A stretch of 64,000 nucleotides of DNA. Origin: Paenibacillus sp. 453mf. GTDB lineage: Bacteria; Bacillota; Bacilli; Paenibacillales; Paenibacillaceae. Positions within the stretch are counted from its first letter, which is position 1. Each line of letters starts with the position of its first letter. Position numbers and translations under genes: made by a program. Below, piece by piece: positions 59,056 through 64,000 of the stretch. The stretch lies in contig NZ_FPAC01000010.1 in NCBI RefSeq assembly GCF_900116105.1, positions 1 to 64,000 of the forward strand, written 5' to 3'. The notes beneath the pieces are model-generated. The model searched no databases. It was not told the DNA's origin and worked only from the letters and a program-made list of their open reading frames with translations.

Positions 59056-60180
59056 ATGTTATCAAGAGACCAAGTGCTGGAAGTATTATCTGACATTCAG
59101 GAGCCTGTGAGCGGACTTCTGTATACGGATCTGAACTTTATTCGCGATATCATGGTTAAAGAGGATCGAATCCATTTGACCCTGATTTGTTTGACTGAAG
59201 ATGAAAACGTTCGCAGAACGCTTAAAGATCAGGTAGCCACATTACTGAGTGAGGCAGGAGTGAATGAAGTCCATGTACGACTTCGAAACGCTTCAGAAAC
59301 GGAGCGGGAAAGCGTCTTAGCGAATAGCGAGATGAGCAATAAAGAAGCGGGAGAACCAACCGATGAAGAAGTGTTGGTTAAAGGACATGCTGCCGGGATG
59401 GAGAATAACGATCTCCTGGATCCTGCGTCAGGAGTTCACTTTATTGCCATTGCAAGCGGCAAGGGCGGTGTCGGCAAATCGACAGTTTCCGTGAATCTGG
59501 CTGCTGCCCTCGCGAGGCAGGGGAAGAGAGTTGGAATCATTGACGCGGATATTTACGGCTTCAGTGTTCCCGATATGATGGGAATCGAAGAGGCTCCTAT
59601 AGTGATGGATGGAGCGATTCAGCCTGTTGAGCGTTTCGGTGTTAAAGTGATGTCCATGGGTTTTTTTGTTCAAGAGAATAGTCCTGTGGTCTGGAGAGGG
59701 CCTATGCTGGGAAAAATGCTGAGGCAGTTCTTCAGTGATGTGAACTGGGGGAGTCTCGATTATATGATCCTTGATTTGCCTCCAGGTACAGGAGACATTG
59801 CTCTGGATGTGCATCAGATGATACCGCAGAGCAAAGAAATTATTGTAACGACACCCCATGCTACGGCAGCCTTTGTTGCAGCGCGCGCTGGTGCGATGGC
59901 TATTCAGACACAGCATGAGGTACTTGGTGTAATCGAGAATATGGCTTACTATCAATGCGGATCTTGCGGAGACAAAGATTATGTGTTCGGAAGAGGAGGC
60001 GGGGGACGGTTAGCTGAAAGCCTGCATACCGAGCTGCTAGCCCAAATTCCACTCGGTAATCCAGACAATCACATCTCTGAGCCTGATTTCTCTCCATCGG
60101 TGTATAAGGATAGCACAGAGATTGGGCGAATGTATAATGATGTTGCAGCAGCCATTATTGATAAAACAACCAATGTATAG
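59056..60180 (+). CDS. salA: Mrp/NBP35-family P-loop ATPase (SalA/ApbC)
   Basis: A 374-residue protein. An N-terminal MIP18/DUF59 domain (about 1-85) precedes a charged linker and the MinD-like ATPase with deviant Walker A GKGGVGKST at about 135-143 and DLPPGTGD as a further motif. C301 and C304 (CGSC) can bridge an iron-sulfur cluster, the ApbC role of cluster carrier. In B. subtilis the same gene between cwlD and gerD is salA, a regulator of scoC. GAGGTG precedes the ATG; an extended -10 (TGTTATAAT at about 58996-59004) lies upstream without a -35. Confidence 0.92.
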   Translation: MLSRDQVLEVLSDIQEPVSGLLYTDLNFIRDIMVKEDRIHLTLICLTEDENVRRTLKDQVATLLSEAGVNEVHVRLRNASETERESVLANSEMSNKEAGEPTDEEVLVKGHAAGMENNDLLDPASGVHFIAIASGKGGVGKSTVSVNLAAALARQGKRVGIIDADIYGFSVPDMMGIEEAPIVMDGAIQPVERFGVKVMSMGFFVQENSPVVWRGPMLGKMLRQFFSDVNWGSLDYMILDLPPGTGDIALDVHQMIPQSKEIIVTTPHATAAFVAARAGAMAIQTQHEVLGVIENMAYYQCGSCGDKDYVFGRGGGGRLAESLHTELLAQIPLGNPDNHISEPDFSPSVYKDSTEIGRMYNDVAAAIIDKTTNV

Positions 60181-60186
60181 TTAATG

Positions 60187-60220
60187 AAAAAACCAAGCCA
60201 GACTAATGGCTTGGTTTTTT
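60187..60220. terminator. Bidirectional terminator between salA and gerD
   Basis: AAAAAACCAAGCCA pairs perfectly with TGGCTTGGTTTTTT around a six-base loop. It serves both convergent genes. Confidence 0.93.
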
Positions 60221-60236
60221 TACCTAAGGAATGGCA

Positions 60237-61016
60237 TTAGCTGGTTCCACCAGATCCGCTTTCTCCGCCTTCGCCGCCGCTTTCATTCCCACCTTCGCCA
60301 CCGCCGCCTTCACCGCCGCCGCCACTTTCACCTTGAGCTCCGCCAGCGCCTTTGCTTTGTTTAGGTTGCAGCTCCTCTTTGACAACGGATTGCAGCAGCG
60401 TCATAACCTCCATACGGAAGAGTGGATTTTGCATGGCTTCCTGCATGACACTCATTGTCTGCTTGCGATAATCAGCACTTTGAGTAAGCTCCAGCATCAT
60501 TTTTTGCATTTCCGGTGATTTCAGCATATCCTCCATAGACTTTTGATACGTAGGATCCTTAATGAGCTCCATGTGAATTTGCTTACTCTGCGCGTTTACC
60601 ACCTTGGCAAACTCACCCGCAAATTTCGGATCCTTCATAATCTCTTCAAATTCCTTCTTGTACTCAGGGGAGGAGAGGGTGTCTTTAACAGCAAGACGGA
60701 TATCCTCGCTTGATCCACCTGAGGAGAGTATTCGAATACCAAGGCCTCCTGAAGAAGTGCCGCCGCCTGAGCCGCCGGATCCTGATTCTTCCGAACCGCC
60801 TTCACCGCCGCCGCCGCTACCTGAGCTGCTTTGACCAAGCAAAGCTTCCTCCATTGCTTTTTTACCTTCATCGCTTTTCAAAATATCAATGACCATCGTC
60901 TTTGTCTCTTTATAACCGCCGCCTTGGGATCCAGAGCTTTGATCAGACCCACATCCGGATAAAAGGGTAACCATACCGCCTACCAAACACAAGTATCGTA
61001 AATTATGCCATTTCAC
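60237..61016 (-). CDS. gerD: Spore germination lipoprotein GerD
   Basis: A lipoprotein with lipobox LLSGC (Cys at residue 22 of the GTG-61016 form). The central helical region, with repeats of the SPEYKKEFEEIMKDP and DPTYQKSMEDMLKSPEMQKMM type, is the GerD scaffold that clusters nutrient germinant receptors in the spore inner membrane. Unlike B. subtilis GerD it has two low-complexity Gly/Ser/Glu segments: about 30 residues after the first helix and a 38-residue C-terminal tail. GTG at 61016 is eleven bases from AAAGGGG; a GTG at 61025 is only two bases from it. A SigG-like promoter lies upstream. Confidence 0.93.
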   Translation of the reverse strand: MKWHNLRYLCLVGGMVTLLSGCGSDQSSGSQGGGYKETKTMVIDILKSDEGKKAMEEALLGQSSSGSGGGGEGGSEESGSGGSGGGTSSGGLGIRILSSGGSSEDIRLAVKDTLSSPEYKKEFEEIMKDPKFAGEFAKVVNAQSKQIHMELIKDPTYQKSMEDMLKSPEMQKMMLELTQSADYRKQTMSVMQEAMQNPLFRMEVMTLLQSVVKEELQPKQSKGAGGAQGESGGGGEGGGGEGGNESGGEGGESGSGGTS

Positions 61017-61049
61017 GCGCCTCACAGCCCCTTTATAAGATACTGATTG

Positions 61050-61079
61050 TAGTATGAGGGGAAGCAGCGATAATTATGT
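61050..61079 (-). promoter_or_regulatory. SigG-type forespore promoter of gerD
   Basis: Read on the minus strand: ACATA (61079-61075), an 18-base spacer and CATACTA (61056-61050). The SigG consensus is GHATR-18-CATnnTA, so the -10 is perfect and the -35 has one mismatch. gerD is SigG-dependent in B. subtilis. Confidence 0.7.
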
Positions 61080-61142
61080 CCGATAAGCCATGGTTTTTTA
61101 TTGAGAAGGTTGGTAAAATAAACACTTGGAGGTGGAAAAGGT

Positions 61143-61796
61143 TTGAATTTAAGGAAATGGTTTTATTTATTTTGGCGGACCTTATGTGTTGGGGGAATTG
61201 CTTCACTTATTACAGGCTTTATTTTGACTACCGGTGATTATGTATCCTCAGGTACAGCGGACTATCTTTTGTATCTGGTTATTTTGTTCGGCTCGGGCAT
61301 GATGATCAGTCTGTACTCACAGCTTGGTTTTTTTGCCTATTTAATTTTGAACTACATGGGACGAGGCACCTTTTCTCAAAAAACATGGACTTATATTCAG
61401 CTTGCCTTAACAGCCCTTGCCTTGCTCGAATTAATGTTTTTCCGGATATTTATGAATGAAGGAAATGGAGCATCGGATCTTATCCTCGGCATACTTATTT
61501 TATTGACTGCTGTTGTAACCGCTTATTTTAAAGTGAGAGCTACCAATAGTCATGCCCTTATACCGACATTATTTTTTATGATTGCACTGACAATTGTTGA
61601 GACGATCGGGGTACTTAGCATAGGGGATCATTCAGCTACCGCTTTCACCGTAATTCCACTTCTGGCCTGCAATACATATCAAATTCTAATGCTGCATCGC
61701 ATTGCTCCAGCGTCAAGTGAGGCATCAGCCAATAATACTGAAGACAACAAGTCTGTCGGAGGTAAGACGTCCAGCTTGAATACACCTGCAAATTGA
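61143..61796 (+). CDS. kbaA: KinB-signaling pathway activation protein KbaA
   Basis: A 217-residue membrane protein with six transmembrane segments (for example GGIASLITGFILTTG and LPFL-like stretches up to about residue 185) and a polar C-terminal tail of about 30 residues. In B. subtilis KbaA stimulates the sporulation kinase KinB. The sequence and the position between gerD and pdaB fit. The start is TTG at 61143, eight bases after GGAGGTGG. The tail (SSEASANNTEDNKSV) is unlike any domain. Confidence 0.9.
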   Translation: MNLRKWFYLFWRTLCVGGIASLITGFILTTGDYVSSGTADYLLYLVILFGSGMMISLYSQLGFFAYLILNYMGRGTFSQKTWTYIQLALTALALLELMFFRIFMNEGNGASDLILGILILLTAVVTAYFKVRATNSHALIPTLFFMIALTIVETIGVLSIGDHSATAFTVIPLLACNTYQILMLHRIAPASSEASANNTEDNKSVGGKTSSLNTPAN

Positions 61797-61802
61797 AATG
61801 CC

Positions 61803-61832
61803 AAAGAGCTAACCGGGGTTAGCTCTTTTATT
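61803..61832. terminator. Bidirectional terminator between kbaA and pdaB
   Basis: AAAGAGCTAA pairs with TTAGCTCTTT around CCGGGG, T residues follow on the plus side and A residues flank the left side. Confidence 0.9.
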
Positions 61833-61867
61833 ATATTCGAGCAATATTGGCTAATGACTAGGTGTAA

Positions 61868-62680
61868 CTACTGCAATGGAGCAGTGGTTACATTCCTTGT
61901 ATCGTTGATAGCTTGATCCCGTACTTCGGAACCTTTAACATTGGATTGATTAATCAATTCAGATACAGTAACGAACTCATATCCTTTTTGGCGAAGCTGC
62001 TCGATAATTTGAGGAAGGGCTTCATGGGTTTGCTTAACCGAATCACTGGCATGCAGTAGTACAATATCTCCAGGATGGGCTTTGCTTACAACACGATCCA
62101 CGATTTGGTCGACGCCAGGGTTCTTCCAATCAAGGGAATCGGTGTCCCATTGAACGACTTGATAATTCAAAGTATCAGCGATACGTAGCACTCGTTTATC
62201 AAAATCGCCGTTAGGCAGACGGATTAAGCTCGGTTCTTTTCCGGATACTTCGGTTAAAATACTGTGTGCTGTTGAAATCTGCTTGCGAATTTCTTCATCA
62301 GTCAGACTGCTGTAATTGACATGCTTGTGTCCATGACTCCCAATCTCATAGCCTGCATCCTTTATTGAAGTTACGATCTCGGGATGGGTCTTGCTCCATG
62401 GAGAGGATAGGAAAAAGGTAGCCTTCTGAACATTTTGCTCCTCAAGCACTTTTAGAATAGGTTCTGTTCGCTTGTCACCCCAGCTGATGTCAAATGTAAG
62501 AGCGATTACCTTCTTCTCAGTAGGTACACTGTATACAGCTGCAGGAGCTCCGCCTTCCGAGAACACGGAAATATCCTCTGTTTCAATATAGATGATCCCG
62601 AGTGTAAAGATGGCAGCGGCGAATACGATGAGGAACCTTTTGATTTTTCGCCCGTTTAATACATAGAAATATGAGTTCAT
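61868..62680 (-). CDS. pdaB: Sporulation polysaccharide deacetylase-family protein PdaB
   Basis: A 270-residue protein with an N-terminal signal anchor (about 12-32) and a NodB deacetylase domain. Metal-site motifs are ALTFDISWGDK (D64), GSHGHKHVNYSSL (H116, H120) and the RLPNGDFD and HASD motifs. The first motif has TFDI instead of the usual TFDDG, as in other PdaB proteins. PdaB is needed to keep spores stable late in sporulation; no deacetylase activity is established. GGGAGGAG precedes the ATG. A SigE-like promoter lies upstream. It is convergent with kbaA. Confidence 0.93.
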   Translation of the reverse strand: MNSYFYVLNGRKIKRFLIVFAAAIFTLGIIYIETEDISVFSEGGAPAAVYSVPTEKKVIALTFDISWGDKRTEPILKVLEEQNVQKATFFLSSPWSKTHPEIVTSIKDAGYEIGSHGHKHVNYSSLTDEEIRKQISTAHSILTEVSGKEPSLIRLPNGDFDKRVLRIADTLNYQVVQWDTDSLDWKNPGVDQIVDRVVSKAHPGDIVLLHASDSVKQTHEALPQIIEQLRQKGYEFVTVSELINQSNVKGSEVRDQAINDTRNVTTAPLQ

Positions 62681-62720
62681 GTCATTGCTCCTCCCATTAG
62701 CAGGCTCGTTTACTTTTATG

Positions 62721-62746
62721 TGTATGCTCGTACCTTGTACATATGA
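62721..62746 (-). promoter_or_regulatory. SigE-type promoter of pdaB
   Basis: Minus strand: TCATATG (62746-62740) matches KMATATT at six of seven positions, then 13 bases, then CATACA (62726-62721) followed by CAT. This is near the SigE consensus; the start would be about 30 bases before the ribosome binding site. Confidence 0.65.
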
Positions 62747-62819
62747 CTAGTACATACGCCAAAGATTCGATAGCCCATAGGGATGGGTTTACTTTATAAG
62801 AAAAGAGGGTAATAAATAG

Positions 62820-63431
62820 ATGTTTCGTTTTCAAACTTTTTTAATGGATGTTCGATCAATATCTCGATACATAATAGCTGCAACACTTATCTTTATAGGT
62901 GGTGGAGTGCTTGGATGGATGAGTACAGGAGTTCTGCAGGATATCATGCTTCAGCAAATCAGTGGACTTAGCGAGATCAGTAATGAGCTGCGGCAAAGCG
63001 AGAATGTCCAGTGGAGTTTTTTTACGTTTATTTTTATGAATAATGCAATAAAAGGTGTACTCGTTATCTTCGCAGGAGCACTCGGTGGAATTATACCTGT
63101 TATCTTCTTAATCATTAATGGCGGGGTGTTAGGCTTTCTATTGCACGCGACATGGCAGCAGGGAATTAGCTACTACGATGTGGTCGTAAAAGGGCTACTG
63201 CCTCATGGTATCATTGAAATACCAGCAATCATTATCGCTTGTGCCTTTGGATTAAAGCTCGGTGTTATGATTTATAAGGGGCTGGGTGAAATCGGTATGG
63301 ATACGAAGACTAGATCTGTAAGACTAGGTTCATATATGAAGCAGACGGTGACCGCCTCCTTGTGGATTGTTATCCTGCTGTTTATTGCCGCTATTATTGA
63401 GAGCACATTGACATACATCTTAGTACAGTAA
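62820..63431 (+). CDS. Stage II sporulation protein M family membrane protein
   Basis: A 203-residue membrane protein with about five hydrophobic segments. The FMNNAIKGVLVIFAGALGG stretch near residue 75 and LPHGIIEIPAIIIACAFGLKLG near 130 (quoted in part) are the SpoIIM hallmark. SpoIIM, with SpoIID and SpoIIP, drives engulfment. In B. subtilis the true spoIIM is elsewhere, so this may be a paralogue of the family. AGAGGGTAA precedes the ATG. It lies divergent from pdaB. Confidence 0.82.
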   Translation: MFRFQTFLMDVRSISRYIIAATLIFIGGGVLGWMSTGVLQDIMLQQISGLSEISNELRQSENVQWSFFTFIFMNNAIKGVLVIFAGALGGIIPVIFLIINGGVLGFLLHATWQQGISYYDVVVKGLLPHGIIEIPAIIIACAFGLKLGVMIYKGLGEIGMDTKTRSVRLGSYMKQTVTASLWIVILLFIAAIIESTLTYILVQ

Positions 63432-63529
63432 AAATTTTTCAGCTATGATTCATAAATTTCCCAAAACTTGAGCATAACAATAAAACATCTTGTTAATCAG
63501 ACAAATAAAGTAGATGAAGGAGAAGTTCG

Positions 63530-63757
63530 ATGCTCGGAATGCTGTTTAATGAAAAAGAATGTAAAGAACTAGATTACGTCCTAAGAAAAGAACTAGATGA
63601 GATGTTATTAGATCTTGGAGATTCCAGGTTGGATCATGACATCCGTTACGCCATTGCGAACCGTTACAAAACAGTTTTCCGAATGTACGCACGTTTTGCA
63701 CCCGCAAAGGAGTTATCAAAATATGCTCGGAACGGGCGATTTCCACAATTTAAGTAA
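63530..63757 (+). CDS. Small conserved-looking protein of unknown function
   Basis: A 75-residue soluble protein, acidic and helical in its first half (EKECKELDYVLRKELDEMLL) and basic at the end (SKYARNGRFPQFK). No signal peptide or membrane segment. I do not recognise a family. GAAGGAGAAG precedes the ATG with ideal spacing and a terminator follows, so the gene is probably real. Confidence 0.75.
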   Translation: MLGMLFNEKECKELDYVLRKELDEMLLDLGDSRLDHDIRYAIANRYKTVFRMYARFAPAKELSKYARNGRFPQFK

Positions 63758-63773
63758 ATGAATTCCTGATATA

Positions 63774-63800
63774 AAACCTCTCTAGCGATAGAGAGGTTTA
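63774..63800 (+). terminator. Terminator after the small unknown gene
   Basis: AAACCTCTCTA and TAGAGAGGTTT form a perfect 11-bp stem with loop GCGA, then ATTATAT; T-poor but strong. Confidence 0.8.
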
Positions 63801-63903
63801 TTATATTGAGCTATAGTTCTAAAAAGTTGTTCGCTTTACGTAACAATTTGCGCGGCTGTTATAAATATATGAGAAGAATCGTTAAATTTTTTTTATAAAA
63901 CAG

Positions 63904-63933
63904 TTGACCTAACACTTTATATTATGATAAATT
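63904..63933 (+). promoter_or_regulatory. AT-rich SigA promoter, probably of an rRNA operon
   Basis: TTGACC at 63904-63909 and TAAATT at 63928-63933 (18-base spacer), with an UP-like AAATTTTTTTTATAAAA just upstream. No gene starts before the window ends. In B. subtilis an rRNA operon follows pdaB, and the promoter style fits one. Confidence 0.5.
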
Positions 63934-64000
63934 ATAACTCGTTCCTTTTTAGTAAGTTGTCTCTGCACAAGAGGCGAGGCAAGATGGTAACAAACATTTT

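Noticed and set aside
60231..60892. Plus-strand open frames opposite gerD rich in Ala, Pro and Arg
   Set aside because: They are the mirror of the Gly/Ser/Glu-rich GerD segments and have no ribosome binding site.
1..64000. CRISPR arrays, prophage, insertion sequences or tRNA genes
   Set aside because: No spaced repeats, transposase or integrase genes, or tRNA cloverleaf with a GGTTCGA arm were seen; the region is syntenic housekeeping DNA.

Overview
The window is a stretch of chromosome from a spore-forming Bacillota, most likely a Paenibacillus. Evidence: the gene order is that of the Bacillus rRNA/ribosomal-protein region; several genes are specific to endospore formers (gerD, kbaA, pdaB, cwlD, a spoIIM-like gene); ribosome binding sites are strong (AAGGAGG type); TTG and GTG starts are frequent; ClpC, RpoB and SigH are very close to their Bacillus relatives in sequence. 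No phage, transposon, CRISPR array or tRNA gene was seen.

Layout. (1) 1-1.6 kb: a 5S rRNA gene closing an rRNA operon, then a GNAT acetyltransferase. (2) 1.6-6.8 kb: the CtsR-controlled protein quality-control operon ctsR-mcsA-mcsB-clpC, with a CtsR operator over its start site. (3) 7-14.9 kb: radA, disA, pssA, a minus-strand MazG-like gene, yacL, ispD, ispF, gltX. (4) 15-20.2 kb: a cysteine T-box, then cysE-cysS-mrnC-rlmB-rae1, then sigH. (5) 20.2-37.5 kb: rpmG-secE-nusG, rplK-rplA, an L10 leader with rplJ-rplL, rsmC, rpoB-rpoC, a YbxF-like k-turn protein gene, rpsL-rpsG-fusA-tuf. (6) 37.6-52.9 kb: the S10/spc/alpha superoperon from rpsJ to rplQ with secY, adk, infA and rpoA. (7) 53-54.9 kb: truA, then an L13 leader with rplM-rpsI. 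(8) 55-58.1 kb: three accessory genes not expected here by comparison with Bacillus subtilis: a secreted SLH-domain protein and the sulfate assimilation pair cysH-sat. (9) 58.2-63.8 kb: the sporulation/germination cluster cwlD-salA-gerD-kbaA-pdaB plus a spoIIM-like gene and a small unknown gene. The last 100 bases hold an AT-rich strong promoter, probably that of another rRNA operon.

How it fits together. Most of the window makes the translation and transcription machinery. It is regulated mainly by RNA leaders (T-box, L10, L13 and S10 leaders) and by housekeeping promoters. The 3' part switches to sporulation sigma factors, with SigE-like promoters before cwlD and pdaB and a SigG-like promoter before gerD.

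The window holds no large novel system. The observations most worth a second look are: a decayed 5' remnant of the methionine aminopeptidase gene between adk and the KOW-protein gene; a terminator hairpin that also buries the cwlD ribosome binding site and is split by a SigE-like promoter; a 113-nt nested rod-like RNA before cysH; glycine/glutamate-rich expansions in GerD; and several unexplained intergenic hairpins (fusA-tuf, secY-adk, infA-rpmJ, after rpoC).
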